From assembly GCA_948567375.1 (NCBI GenBank), contig OX419761.1, positions 2,482,501 to 2,546,500 of the forward strand: a stretch of 64,000 nt of DNA. The letters are read 5' to 3'. The position numbers were made by a program, and so were the translations under genes. Below, one piece after another: positions 27,348 through 39,499 of the stretch. Position 1 is the first letter of the stretch. The number at the start of each line of letters is the position of its first letter. Source of the DNA: Lunularia cruciata. Its lineage: Eukaryota > Streptophyta > Marchantiopsida > Lunulariales > Lunulariaceae. Below the pieces are notes generated by a model. That model saw nothing but the letters and a program-made list of their open reading frames with translations. It was not told where the DNA came from and did no database searches.

Positions 27348-29137
27348 GTGTATCCCTTGTGTGCTATGGATTTTGCACCTAAGCCAAAGGCTTTGAAGGA
27401 CCCAGATAAATCACCATTGACACTTGAGGAGGTAGAGAAAAGGTTAGCTACCCTCAAGTTTAGCCCAGATGTTACCAAGGAAGCGAAGGTGAGATTTGAG
27501 GAGGGTTTCCGCAAGTTCATCCATGTTTTTGCTTTCAATTACAAGGATTTGAAGAAATTCACCTTGGAGAGGCACAAGATAGAGGTAGAGTCACATGCAA
27601 GACCAATCCGCCAAAAGCAACGTTGCATTAGCCCACCAATATCTTTGGTTGTGAAGGAGGAGATTGATAAGCTCAAGGAAACCGGATTTATCTTTGAGGT
27701 GGAGAATTCAGAATGAGTGTCTCCAATTGTCATTGTAAAGAAAAAGAATGGCAAGATTTGGGTATGTGTGGATTACAAGAAGCTCAATGACTTTACCAAG
27801 AAGGACTATTACCCATTGCTATTCAATTGATGAGATCTTGGAGGAGGTTGCATGTCATGAGAGGTACAGTTTTGGAGATGGTTATAGTGTATATAACCAA
27901 ATCAAGATTGCACCAGAGCATCAACAACTCACCACATTCACCATATCTTGGGGAACTTTGCTTTCAAGGTCATGCCTTTGGGGCTTTGCAATGCTCCAGC
28001 CACATTCCAATGGTTCACAAACAAGGTATTTGAACCTTTATTGGGGAATTTGTGAGAGACTTCATTGATGACTTTTGTGTCTATGGGAGCAAGGAGGAGC
28101 ACTTTGAGCACCTAATCAAGGTTTAACAATGCTTGGATGAGGCAAATGCATCACTCAACCCAAAGAAGTGCATTTTTGGATGTGAAGAAGGTCTAATTTT
28201 GGGGCACATCATCTCTAAGGATGGAATAGCAGTTGATCCTAAGAAGGTGAGGAAAATCTCAGACCTTCCATTTCCTTCAAGCTTGACAAAGTTATGCCAA
28301 TTCTTGGGGATGGTTGGATACTATAGGAGGTTCATCTTCTTATTTTCCAACAAGGCTTATGCTTTGACCATCTACATGAAGAAGGGTGTAGATTACATGG
28401 TGATTTTGGAGGTCAAGAAGGCTCTTAAAGCTTTTGAGGAGCTCAAGCAATCCCTTGTTGTAGCTCCAATTCTTGCTAAACCTGATTGGAGTAAGCCTTT
28501 CATCCTCTACACTAATGCTTCTAATGTAGCTATAGGATGCACTCTTAGTCAATTAGACCAAGATGGGCATGATCATCCAATAACTTATGCTAGTAGGCAG
28601 ATGGTTTTAGCAGAAAAGAACTACTTTGTCATGGAGAGAGAAGGGTTGGCAATGATCTTTGGTCTCAAGAAGTTTAGACACTACTTGATTGGAGGGAAAG
28701 CCACCATTATCATGGATCACAAGGCTTTGAAGTACATCTTCAACAAGCCTAGTGTTGAAGGAAGACTAGCAAGGTGGATGATACTCGTGTCTGAGTATGA
28801 CTACACCATTGAGGATAGGCCAAAAAAGAAACATGCAAATGTTGATTTGTTATCTAAAGCTTGTGATGATGATGGAGATGAGCCAATGGATGATTCCTTC
28901 CCAAATGAGGAGCTCATGAAAATCTCAGTCACTCAAGAGGTTCCAATGGAGTACAAGGAGATTGTGGATTTTGTGACAAGAGGTGCATGCATCCAGAAGG
29001 GATGCATGTTAGGGAGAGGAAGGCCCTTGCAGCAAGATCTAGACCTTACACAATGGTGGAGGATATTCTTTTTCACCAAGGAGCCAATGGTCTACTTCAA
29101 AGATCAGTGGGTAAGGAAGAGTCTATCCTACTTATAA
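27348..29137 (+). pseudogene. reverse transcriptase and RNase H of element A, broken
   Basis: Linker and RT N-terminus (PLTLEEVEKRLATLKFSPDV, ISPPISLVVKEEIDKLKE) end at a TGA at 27714. RT fingers follow with frame changes; the segment 28133-29137 is open for 334 codons and encodes the RT thumb and connection (NPKKCIFGCEEGLILGHIIS, LGMVGYYRRFI) and RNase H (FILYTNASNVAIGCTLSQLD; DHKALKYIFNKP). The first RNase H Asp (YTDAS in B) is Asn here, so even the open part is catalytically doubtful. Confidence 0.8.
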
Positions 29138-30219
29138 AGGAGTTTCATGAAGGTTTAGTGTGTGGAGGACACTTTGCAGGAAAGGTGACAGCTTTCAAGA
29201 TTCTAGATGCAGGTTACCATTAGAGAGGGATTTTCAAGGATTGTCTTGATTATTGCAAAAATTATCATGTTCGTCAAGGTTTTGCTAGAAAATCTACTTC
29301 TACTCCACCACTTAGATCAATTTCATTGCTCAGACCTTTTGAGAAGTGGAGAATTGATTTTTTAGGTCCTCTCAATAGAACCCTAAGGAACAATTGGTAT
29401 ATTGTGGTAGTTAGTGATTATCTTACCAAGTGGGTTGAGGCTAGACCATTGAGAGACAAGAATGAAGATGAAATTGGTAGATTTCTTTATGAACGCATTA
29501 TCACTAGGTTTGGATGCTCTTTGGAGTTAGTTTTTGATAGAGGAGGAGAGTTTACATGAAGCATCACTACAGCTATGCTACAACATTTCTCTATCACACA
29601 TAGAGTAACTCCATCCTATAAGCCAAATTCCAATGGCTTGGCAGAGAGAACCAATCAGACCTTGTGCATGATGTTGGCCAAAGAAGCAGAAATAGAGAGG
29701 GCTAAACATCATTGGGACAAGAGGATTCATGCAATTTTGTGGGAGTATAGGACAACCATGAAGACTTCCACCGGATATTCTCCATTTCAATTGGTATATG
29801 GTATTGAGTCTACCTTACCTATTCACTTTGATCTTCCTACCTTCCTAAGCATTCGTAGGAGATTGAAGAAAGCACAAGGAGGTGATGCAGAGAAGTCAAG
29901 GAAGGATCAACTCATGGAGTTGGAAGAGGCAAGAGCAATTGCTATGGTTCAAGTGGAGCAAGCCCAAAGGAAAAAAAAGGAGAGCTATGACAAGAGGCAA
30001 GGCAAGAAGAAGGTGGAGACTTTCAAAGAAGGTGATTGTGTAATGTTGTTTGATTCTATTTGATTCAAGAGAGTGCAAAAGAAGTTTTTGCCTAAGTACA
30101 TTGGACCTTTCATAGTGGAGAAGGTGTGGGGAAATTACACTTATGATCTCAAGGATTTGGGAGGAAGACACTTTGATAGGATTAACCATGATAAGTTAAA
30201 AATGTACCATAGAAGGTAG
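29138..30219 (+). pseudogene. integrase of element A, broken
   Basis: The HHCC zinc region (FHEGLVCGGHFAGK onward) is followed by the DDE core: PFEKWRIDFLGPLNR, WYIVVVSDYLTKWVEA, LELVFDRGGEFT and NSNGLAERTNQT. There is a TGA after GGEFT at 29557 and others later. A C-terminal segment (FLPKYIGPFIVEKVWGNYTY) ends at a stop just before the 3' LTR. No chromodomain is seen. Confidence 0.8.
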
Positions 30220-30265
30220 AGACCTTCACTTTGAGGACAAAGTGAAAACTTAGTCCGGGGGTAAA

Positions 30266-30956
30266 TGTAACATCATTTGTGCATGTGTAGGTATTGTGAT
30301 ATTTAGCTTGGTGTTACAAGTACTTGAGAGATATTATTTATATAGAGATAAATGATGGTTCTACATTAGTCATGATTAGCTAAATTTAGTCATAGCTAAG
30401 ATAGAGGGGACCTTACTTTAGAGGAAGTAGAAGAGATGAGCATCACTATTTTGGATTCTAGTGTGTTGACTTGATATTATTACTAGGTGTTTGGCTTTGA
30501 GGAAAGAGTTGAGAACTCTTGGGCCCACAAGTCTTTTTGTTTTGGATTCTTCTATAGTCCAAGGATAGCCCATGTGAAAGAATCCTTGACTTAGTGGTTG
30601 GGTCAAGATAAGACCACATGCTTAGGGGAATATGCCCATGTGAATGGATATTCCATTCTATTTTTTGACTTGACTTGACTTTTAGTCTAGTAACTTGAGT
30701 TACTGCGGTAATTAGCAACTTTAGTGTGTAACTATTTCACAAGTATATAAACAAGGGGTGAGGAGTTACTCATTATTCCTTTCATTTGCAACTATCTCTC
30801 TCTCATTGAGTTCTCTAGAGAGCAATGTTTTGAGTCTTGGAGTGTTAGCCTTGGAGGAGTATGATAGAGTTGGGGTTCCTTGCCTTCTTAGTCCATGGTG
30901 CGCTACCATAATAGCCATAAGAGGTTCATCCTAAGTGAGGGACAGGCCGGCTTACA
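30266..30956 (+). repeat. 3' LTR of element A
   Basis: 691 bp from TGTAACATC to GGCTTACA, preceded by a short purine tract (gtccgggggtaaa, 30253-30265) that can serve as polypurine tract. TATA box tatataaa near 30745. Confidence 0.88.
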
Positions 30957-32509
30957 ATTCAATCCAAGAATCAAATAAGAAGGCTAAAGAAAGTGATGAG
31001 TTTCAAGAGGAGTTCCAAAGGGAGGAACTAAAATAGCAAGAGAAATATTAAATGCTAATCTAAGGGTAAAGAAGAAGGTTGATGATTATAGTCTACAAGT
31101 CTTCCAACAATGGAATCAACACAACATCAAAATCTAGAACCAAGATGATGAACTCACAACCCTACAAAATGAACTAAAAATAGCCCATGCCAACACAAAG
31201 GTAGTGGAGACCAAATATGATAATTTGAAATAGTTGACCAACCTTTTACATCTCCAACCCATCTACCAACTTGAAATGCTAATAAGAGAAGGTGCTTAAA
31301 CAAGAAAGGAGGATTTGTAGATAAGATGAGCTCAATATTGAATGAGCCAATCTAGAAAGCAAATGAGTGGGATTACTCCACAACTATCAAGCATACAACC
31401 ACTCAACTACTTAGCCAATTAGAGTGCATGGCCAACAAAAGCTCTTGGTTCACAAAGGCAAAGAATTTGCATACTTAGATTGATGCACTAGAGAAGAAGG
31501 CACACAAATGAGCAACTCAAGATGTTATCTACCAAACTCTAGGGCCACAGTAATGACAAGTTCAAGGAGGCTCAAACCTACTTTGTACAAATTGCGGACA
31601 AGTACAAAAAGGAGCTCATGGACCTCATTTAACTATGCAAAGGAGATGAGAGTTTATCCCAAGCACCACCTACCAAGGAATAACAAACATAGTATTGTCT
31701 TACAAAAATGCCAATTGGTTTTTTTGAGATTTTTGTTTTTTTAGACTTAGGAATTTCATGGATGTACATACTTCATACATGGATACTAGGAATGATACAA
31801 AAAGTAGTAGTATTCCATTAAAGATAGGCAAAAAATGGTTGAGGTGATTACAATCCATGGCTATCAAACTTTAGGTTTAGGGTTAGAAGGCCATATGTGA
31901 TCAACATTGAGCGGCTTGGATGTAATTAGGAAATTTCTATCATTGTAGCCATTGGATCTTTCCATGGCCGAGTAGGAAATGTAGGCCCAATGTTTGCTAT
32001 TTGGTGCATCCTTCTTTTGTAGTAAATACAAAGTTTATACTATCAAGACTCATGAGTCAATGTTTGTGTATCATTTTGCACTCTAAATGAATGATGGCAT
32101 GCTTAGTGAAAGTAAGTGTGAAGAATCTTGAGGTATGAGCCAAAGCACTACAATATGGAGTATTGTTTGTGTGGACTAAAGTGTATCAATCAAGGAGCTC
32201 TACCAAAGTTAGGGACGATACAGGAACAAAATTTTGCAAGCTTGGTGTCTTATCAAGTAGCACTTCTATGCATGAATGAGCATTGAAAATAGTTTCAAAC
32301 CCTTGTGGCATTGTGCCTTTTGGGAAGAGTAGAATGTAGTGTTAATATTTTAGTCTTCAAGGTGATGGACCTTTTGGATGCTCTTAGTTTAGTCTAGTTT
32401 GCAAAGCCATTAGACACTATTTGTGAAAGGTTGTAGTATGGTAGATCTTGTATAACCCTTGATGGGAGTTATGTACAAATTTTTCTTCTTATGAATCACA
32501 CTATGGTAG
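30957..32509 (+). pseudogene. decayed coding-like sequence, right part, and AT-rich spacer
   Basis: From 30957 to about 31680 the plus strand reads in pieces as Lys/Glu/Gln-rich, coiled-coil-like protein (for example ELTTLQNELKIAHANTKVVE near 31150-31215) with stops every 20-60 codons. It may continue the remnant left of element A. Beyond 31750 I see no coding signal. Confidence 0.35.
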
Positions 32510-32514
32510 GTTGA

Positions 32515-33003
32515 TGTAAAAGACTAAGCCCGAGGAGAGAAATAGGAGATTGGAAACTCACATTGGGACACTTGAATGTGAGAAAACTCCAAATGCCTAG
32601 CATGAGCTTTGGCTTTGGTATTTATAGGTAGCATACAAGGCCCTTGAGAAGCTTCTCAAGAAACTTCCTTGAGCCGCTTTCTTAGAGTGCAAGCCAAGTT
32701 AACCCGAAAGCTTCTCAAGAAGCTTCCTTCTAGAAACCGCCTACTTGGTGTGCAAGCTAAGCTAGTTGGAAGCTTTTAGAAGCTTCCTTCTAGAAGCTAC
32801 CTGCTTGGGATGCAAGTTAAGCTAGTCTGGAAGCTTCCCAAGAAGCTTCCTTCTAGAAGCTACCTGCTTGGGATGCAAGTTAAGCTAGTCTGGAAGTTTC
32901 CCAAGAAGCTTTCTAGATGCTTTTGGAATATTTTGGGTTAATTTGGCTTATTCTCTACTTCATTAGCCTTACTAACTATGTTGCTAAACTCTATATTGTT
33001 ACA
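32515..33003 (-). repeat. 3' LTR of element E
   Basis: Begins tgtaaaagac and ends ttgttaca on the plus strand. It holds about four 60-bp subrepeats rich in GAAGCTTC and TTCTAGAA words. A TATA box (TATAAATA on the minus strand) lies at 32619-32626. A polypurine tract, GTGGGGGAATA on the minus strand, adjoins at 33004-33015. Confidence 0.9.
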
Positions 33004-33064
33004 TATTCCCCCACCACTAGTTGGTCACATCCTTGTTGCCATTGAAGCTTTAAACTCTTCGATG

Positions 33065-34600
33065 GTCGTATGTGCATTCTAGAAGTGAGAAAGAGATTCC
33101 CATGTGGCATCATGAAGTGGATACCCTTTCTATAGGACCTTGTACTCCGTATGTTGTCGACATCCTTGTAGAATGTGGCAACGTGCAAGGATACTATCAA
33201 CTTTGTACTCCTCATGATCATTGATAGGGATGGGAGGAGGAGGAGGTTGGATATGAGAGGAAAAGGAAGATGGGTTAAGAATTAAGGCTTTTAACTTGGA
33301 AATATAAAAGACATAGTAGATGTGCATATGACAAGGTAAGGCAAGTCAATAAGTCACAAGAGAGATGATTTGGGTGACATCAAAGAGTCCTATCCAATTT
33401 GGGGCAAATTTACAAACTTAGGTATCAAGTAGGAGGGGTAGGTTACCAAAGGATAACATGACTTTATTACCAACTTCAAAGGTAAGATCACAACGATGGT
33501 GGTCCACATATTGTTTTTGACGATTCTAGGCAATAAGGAGATGAGATTTGGCTTATTGGAGAGATTGGGAGATGGTGGTCAAGAAGGTTGAAGTATGAGG
33601 GACCTGAGATGGGAGAGAAGCAAGAAGAGAATCTAGAACAAGTAGATCTTGGCCCAAATTGAGAAAGAAAGGAGAAAATTTGGTACTTGCCTGTTTGGAA
33701 TTGTTGTAGGTAAATTTTATAGCTACAAGACATTCATCCCAATTGGTATGGTGGACATTGATGAAGGCATGCAACATATCTTCCAAGGTACAATTTTCAT
33801 GTTTGGTTTGTCCATCATTTGAGGATGATAGACTGTGGACAAAGTAAGCTTGGTGCCAAGTATCTAGAAGAGTGCTTGCCAAAACTTCCCAATGAATCAA
33901 GGAATCACGGTTGGAGATGAGTACACGTGGCATCCCATGATGCTTGAAGACATTGTCAAAGTAGATTTGTGCTAAAGTTGGAGTATCCACGGTATCAAAG
34001 GTTGGTGCCAAGTGGATTTTCTTACTAAGCTTATCCACAAATACCATGATTCCTATGTGTCCTTGCTTTGCTTGGGCAAGGATGTGATGAGATCCAAACT
34101 CACATGTTCCTATTGAGCGGATGGAATGGGGAGTGGTTGAAGGAGTCCACTTGGCTTTTGGATGTTGGTCTTGTTGCGTTGGCAGCTTTCACATGATTAG
34201 ACAAACTCTTGAACATCTTGTGTCATGTTGGGCCACCACCGTTGGCATTGGAGGGTACCAAAGGTCTTATCTACACCCATGTGACCACCTATTGGTAAAT
34301 CATGGGCTTCTAGAAGACACACAAGTTGGAGATCACCTTTGGCTAGAACATAGATCCGGTCCTCATAGAATAAAAGGCTTTCCTTGAAGGAGAAGGTGTT
34401 GAACTCCTTATCACATGATGTAAGATGACCATGTACCATTTGGAAGAAGGGATCTTGTTGTAGAGCTGACCAAGACTCATTTTGGACCTTGGAGTCAATT
34501 GCCAGCATTGTAATTGCCGTCATGATGGGAGGAAGAGACTTCAAATCAGGTCATCATGATAGAGCATCAAGGATGACATGGAACCGACCTAGTTTGTACT
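33065..34600 (-). pseudogene. integrase and chromodomain remnant of element E
   Basis: The zinc-binding part reads GGHMGVDKTFGTLQCQRWWP near 34230-34290. The core reads MVFVDKLSKKIHLAPTFDTV (34047 downward) and MPRVLISNRDSL. Where the third catalytic Glu is expected (DGQTE in relatives) this copy reads DGQTKHEN, so the integrase is dead. Near 33090-33230 are EYKVDSIL and, after a frame change, KGYPLHDATWES, the two ends of a chromodomain. Confidence 0.82.
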
Positions 34601-35700
34601 CAAGTTTGATGTCAAACCATTGGAGTTGCTCCTCCCATTGATGATGTTGACTCTTCATGTGTTCTGAGTGTAAAGTCTGCAACAGTGGTTTGTGATCAAT
34701 TTGCATGATCACTTATTTCCCCAAGAAATAATGCCTCTATACCTTAGTGACATATACCATTGTAAGTTATTCTTGATCTTGAGTAGAGTAATATCTTTTA
34801 TCTGTATTTAGTCGGCAAGATACAAAGGCAATGAGATGTAGCCCATATGGGAATTCTTGTTGCAACCCTACTCCAACTGCAAAGTTAGAAGTATCAAAAT
34901 CAACCACACAAGGTAGCTGAGGATCATATGGTTGAAGGATGGGTCTTGAAGATACCGTATGCTTTAGCTTCTAGAATGCTTCTTCATACTTGGTGGTCCA
35001 CAAGAAGCTCAAGTTCTTCCCCAAGAGGTTAGTCAATGGTGCAACTACATGAGCATAATAATGGTTGAACCGTCGGTAAAAATTAGCCAATCTATTAAAT
35101 GCCCATACTTTTGTAGCATCCTTTGGAGTAGGCTAATCAGTAATGGCTTTGATTTTCTCCTCTTCCATCTTGATCCCTTCCGATGAGATCTTGTGACCCA
35201 AGAAGATGACTTCCTTCTGCCAAAAGGCACACTTTGACTTCTTGCAATAAAATTTCCATTGTTGTGTAGTCGTCTTGGGACTTCTTGCACATGATTCACG
35301 TGTTCTACCTCTATCTTGCTATAGATTAAGATATCATCCAAGAACACCACCATGTACTGATCTAATAGTCCATCCAACACCCAATGCATCTGATCCATGA
35401 AGATTGCTGGAGCATTAATGAGCATGAAAGGTAGAACCCTCCACTCAAAATGTCCACACCTTGTGCAAAAGGCAGTCTTTTGCACATCCTCCTTATCAAA
35501 GGGGATTTGCCAATAACCACTATGGAGATCTAACTTGGAAAATTATTATGCTCTACTCAATTGATCAAGCAAGTCACCAATCTGAGGTAAGGGATATGCA
35601 TTCTTCATTGTTTGCTTATTGAGTCCATGGTAATCAATATAGAAACAAAATCCTCCATCCTTCTTTGGAACAAATAGTATTGGTGCTCACCAAAGAAAGA
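34601..35700 (-). pseudogene. reverse transcriptase and RNase H of element E
   Basis: RT palm reads KTAFCTRCGHFEWRVLPF and the catalytic VVFLDDILIYSK (35485 downward, 35330 region). Upstream, in other frames, are [12 protein letters not shown]-like fingers near 35590. RNase H lies near 34650-34920 with DTSNFAVGV and DHKPLLQTLHSEHM. Stops and frameshifts throughout. Confidence 0.8.
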
Positions 35701-36255
35701 TACTATGTCATATGAAGTCCTTCTCTAACAACTCCATAAGTGTTGTTTGCAACTCCTCCAACTCCTTTGGTGAGAGCCAACAAATTGGTCTACTCACTAG
35801 AGTACTCTCTCACAATAACTCAATCTTGAAGGGCATACCACGATCAAAGGGTAATCCCTTTGGTGGATCATCCAGAAACATGTTTGCAAACTCTTGAACT
35901 ATTTGATCAACCATTGCTTGATGAGGCTCTTGGCCCTCCTTTGATTGTCCTTGTGCAATTGGCTTGATTCACATCGCAAAAATAGACTTATCTTCCTCCA
36001 AAGCTTGCTCTATGGTTGCTTCACTAACAAACTTCCCATCTAGGGACTCATCTTTCTTCAATGCTTGCTCCATGGTTGCTTTCTTAGTAAAATTCCCATC
36101 TTGGGACTCATCTCCCTTCAAGGCTTGCTCTAAGACTACCTTCTTGACAAACTTCCCATCTTGGGATTGACTATTTTAGATGTCTTACTCAAAGGTGCCA
36201 AACAACCTAATCAAAAATTCCTACCTTGGTGCTCTACTTGAATTTTTCATTGGGT

Positions 36256-36486
36256 CTAATCAAATTGAACCTTATGATGTTCAAGCCAAGGTAGTACTAA
36301 AATGACATCATAGTGTAGAAGTGCCACTACAAACCTCATACACTCCAAATACTCATATTCAATCTTGAAGGTAACAAGATACGAGGTACGGAATGCTAAA
36401 CCCTTTCTACCATCCGCCATCATCAATCTACTTCCAATTATTGGCTTAATAGGAATACCCAATTCATTTGCTACTTGCATAGACAT
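36256..36486 (-). pseudogene. protease fragment of element E
   Basis: Open for 76 codons: MQVANELGIPIKPIIGSRLM, then HYDVILVLPWLEHHKVQFD, which is the C-terminal half of a Ty3 aspartic protease (the ILGMPWL element). The active-site Asp lies upstream near 36500-36530 in a degraded frame (a VDFGSS-like stretch). Confidence 0.7.
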
Positions 36487-36599
36487 GCAATTCTATGAAC
36501 TTCCAAAATCAACCAAATCCTACAACCCCAATTAGATACGTACCTTGCAAGTGAAACAAACTTGCATAGGTCGAGCTTTCAATCCCATTGGAACTAATC

Positions 36600-37690
36600 A
36601 ATCTCCCAATAGGTGGCTCAAAATCTCCTATTTGGATTCCTTGTTTCCCTAATTATTTTGTTCCACAAACTCCATCTAGGCAACTTGTCAAGGTCGCCTA
36701 TTCTTGAGTGGACATTCAACAATGCAATGTGCCAATTAGCAACAACAAAAAAAACAACCATTTTGTTGCAATTTCTCTTTATCTATAATGCCAAGTGGTC
36801 TTTGTTGAATGGAATCAATCTCCATTGGTGCCGGCTCTTCCACCCGTGTGTAATGTTTCGGTAGTTTCTATGGAGGTTGAGGTCAAGATCAAGTTGTTGC
36901 AACCAAGGAATCAAAACATTTGGCCAACCACATGGCTTCCTCTAAGTGTTGTGACTCTTGCATGGTTAACTCTAATTTGGTTCTTGACTTCAAGCCCCTA
37001 ACAAATCAATTTAGAGCTTCAACTTCCAATATATCTAGAATTTGCATGATGGTGTTTTGGAATTGCCTGATGTAACTTCTTACATAGCCAATCTATCTCA
37101 ACTCTGCCAACCTATCCCACGCAGCTTGTGTGGCATTTATAGCTTGGAATTGACCAATTATTGCACTCTTGAATTTTTCCCACGTTAAGATTGGTGTCAC
37201 AATTTGTCATTCAGCTTGCTCCACTTTGAATCTCCACCATAGCTTTGTTACTCCATCCAATTGGCTAAAATCCAAGAGAATCTGTTTTCACTTATCTTGC
37301 AAATTGATGAAAGGCGACCATGTAGGAAAAATGAAGGATGTGAAGACCCCATCAAGCCATACAAGGGAGAGACAAAAAGGTAACAAATTGTCTTGCAAAT
37401 TGGTAGCTTCAAAATGATGTTCAAAGTCAAACACAAAATTCTCCATTGCATGCAGGAGATTCTTACCTTCAAATACCTTGGGTTTAGAGAATAGGATTTG
37501 ATCTTCTTCTTCTCAAACTGGTACTCTCTCTATATGCTCTTGTCCTCAAAGATCTTGTTCATTTAACAATCGAGTAAGGTGCTTGATTTGTTGTTGCATT
37601 GCAAGGATAACATCAAGCATTGTCGCCATGGTTGCAACTCTATCATGCCACCCTTAATCTTTCTAATTTATTAATACATAGAAGCAGCAT
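36600..37690 (-). pseudogene. gag of element E, broken
   Basis: Minus-strand fragments read LWWRFKVEQAE, WEKFKSAIIGQFQAINATQA, WDRLAELRQIGYVRSYIRQF and FVRGLKSRTKLELTMQ, a typical Ty3 gag core, separated by stops. A degraded CCHC knuckle with intact His and final Cys lies near 36720-36770. Confidence 0.72.
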
Positions 37691-37695
37691 GTCCA

Positions 37696-37893
37696 TCATT
37701 CTCCATAAGTTACAACCGGAAGTACCAAGGGTTCCTCAGATATGGTGATCATATGTAAAAAATCTTGTCCAAAGTATGAGGTGATGATTTGTGTGAAATG
37801 ATGCTTGGGTAGCACTTGGACACAAAAATCCCAATGGTTTGGTGGAAGTGGATTTGGTGGTCCATAAATTCCATCTATTACATTCCTACTATG
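37696..37893 (-). CDS. leader segment of element E with G-x12-P-x3-P domain
   Basis: Open segment directly after the primer site: IYGPPNPLPPNHWDFCVQVL, then SYFGQDF, then twelve residues after the Gly the pattern PLVLPVVTYG. It resembles the C/D leader segments (PNPLP start, YHFGADF, PMILPVVIYD). The frame begins inside the LTR but the conserved part begins after the primer site. Function unknown. Confidence 0.55.
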   Translation of the reverse strand, partial: HSRNVIDGIYGPPNPLPPNHWDFCVQVLPKHHFTQIITSYFGQDFLHMITISEEPLVLPVVTYGE

Positions 37894-37900
37894 ATACCAA
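37889..37900 (-). other. primer binding site of element E, initiator tRNA-Met type
   Basis: Minus strand reads TTGGTATCATAG immediately after the 5' LTR, close to TGGTATCAGAG, the complement of the initiator tRNA-Met 3' end. Confidence 0.8.
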
Positions 37901-38313
37901 TGTAAAAGACCGAGCCCAAGGAGAGGAAATAGATAATGGAAACTCACATTGTAACACTTGAATGTGAGAAAACTCCAAATGTCTAGCATGAGCTTTGGCT
38001 TTGGTATTTATAGGTAACATACAAAGCCCTTGAGAAGCTTCTCAAGAAGCTTCCTTGAGCCGCTTTCTTAGAGTGCAAGCCAAATTAGCCAGGAAGCTTC
38101 TCAAGAAGCTTCCTTCTAGAAGCCGCCTACTTGGCGTGCAAGCTAAGTTAGTTGGAAGCTTCTAGAAGCTACCTACTTGGAGTGCAAGTTAAGCTAGTTG
38201 TGAAGCTTCCCAAGAAGCTTTCTAGATGCTTCTAGGAAGCTTATTGGCTTATTTGGCTTATTGTCTACTTCATTAGCCTTACTACCTACGTTGCTAAACT
38301 CCATATTTTGATA
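37901..38313 (-). repeat. 5' LTR of element E with heat-shock-element-like array
   Basis: 413 bp. The TATA box (TATAAATA, minus strand) is at 38005-38012. Upstream of it in the sense of transcription (38030-38230) are repeated GAAnnTTC units, including a three-unit GAAgcTTCtaGAA at 38155-38167, the consensus for heat shock factor binding. Confidence 0.88.
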
Positions 38314-38318
38314 GTTGA

Positions 38319-39494
38319 GGCTTGGATTGACAACAAGGGAAATGAATGCTTCTAGAACAAGGTAACCTTTGTTACAAATGAACCATATAAACCTCCTCTC
38401 CCTTCCCACTTAGGAATCCTTTGGACTTGCCTCTTTAGAACATGAGAAGATAGATTGCTTAGAGTTTCATAGTGTCAATAAATTTGGTGACATTGTCTTC
38501 TTTTGGGAATGATATTGCCAAAGAAGATAAAGACAAAATAACAAATTGTCATCATAATGATTTTATTTGTCTCATTTTGAGTCAATTCTAACTCATATCA
38601 CCAAGGAAACAACTTGTTCTTACCTATTATACAACAAGTACATCAAAATTAAGTCACTGCACTAATATAATTTTGTAGTAACTTTTTTGAAGAGTGTTTG
38701 AGTGCTCTTTCATTTTCTAGTTGTTAGTCTCTTTGCAATTAATTTCATTTGATAGCAATATAACCAAAGCAAAGAAAACAATGAGGAAGATCCTTAAGGT
38801 GATCCTTTGATCTCCAAGAAATTGATAAATGGGCATTGAGAGCTAGATGTGTCTACTCCAAAGCAAGCATTTGATGTTTATGCTTTGAAAATGAGAATTG
38901 TTTCTCTAATAATGATTCAAGAAATGTGGAGAAGAAACAAGAGAGAAACTATTCTATAAATGGATAGAAGAGCATTAGTGGACAATACTCAGTGTAGATA
39001 CATGACCTCTAGAGTTGACAAAATTGGACACCAAAATTAAGAAAGATAGGAATGGAATTCAACACAATCATCAAGAATTCCTTCATAAAGAAGATGTCAA
39101 AGAAGAATGGGTGGGTTTAGGGTTGGTTTAGGGTGGAAGGTTGATACCTACAAGGACCTTACTTGTAAGTACCTTTTTTAGTCTATTATGAGTTTGTTTC
39201 ACCCAAAACAAATTATGTACTTGATTATCAATTAGTCAGTATTCTTTGAGGAGTTTCTTAGGGGAAACTTGTCAATTGGGTATTATATGTTCTATTGATA
39301 AGCTTGCCTCATGATTAAGGAATTTGAGGGTGAAGGTGGAGCTACTTATTTTTATCTTTTTGCAATTCACTTCTACATGGGGTGATTTTGTTGAGCAAAG
39401 ATGAGAGGAGGAAATTTAACACACACTTCATATAAGAGGAGTACTTCTTTGCTCAACCCAAAGGACCCTCCATGATCAAGAATCACCAAGATGA
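38319..39494. other. AT-rich intergenic DNA
   Basis: No gene, RNA or repeat recognised between element E and the solo LTR. Short open frames have no domain. Confidence 0.5.
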
Positions 39495-39499
39495 AAATG

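Larger units (their letters stand above)
23121..30956 (+). mobile_element. LTR retrotransposon A (Ty3/Gypsy), decayed
   Basis: Element of about 7.8 kb with 5' LTR 23121-23812 and 3' LTR 30266-30956, both starting TGTAAC. Internal order is primer site, leader ORF, zinc-knuckle ORF, gag, protease, RT, RNase H, integrase, which is the Ty3/Gypsy order. It is the same family as element B at 52742-60567, which lies in opposite orientation. Reading frames carry many stops and frameshifts, so it is non-autonomous. The flanking 5-mers (tgttt and attca) do not match, so no target duplication is visible. No chromodomain is present; RT (FIDDFCVYG in B) and protease (VDGG) resemble the Ogre/Tat/Athila side, but lineage is not certain. 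Confidence 0.9.
32515..38313 (-). mobile_element. LTR retrotransposon E (Ty3/Gypsy chromovirus), decayed
   Basis: LTRs 32515-33003 and 37901-38313, with perfect 5-bp target duplication GTTGA at 32510-32514 and 38314-38318. On the minus strand the order is primer site, leader segment, gag, protease, RT, RNase H, integrase and a C-terminal chromodomain remnant. All genes carry stops and frameshifts. The LTRs differ in length (489 versus 413 bp) because of different numbers of about 60-bp subrepeats. Confidence 0.93.
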
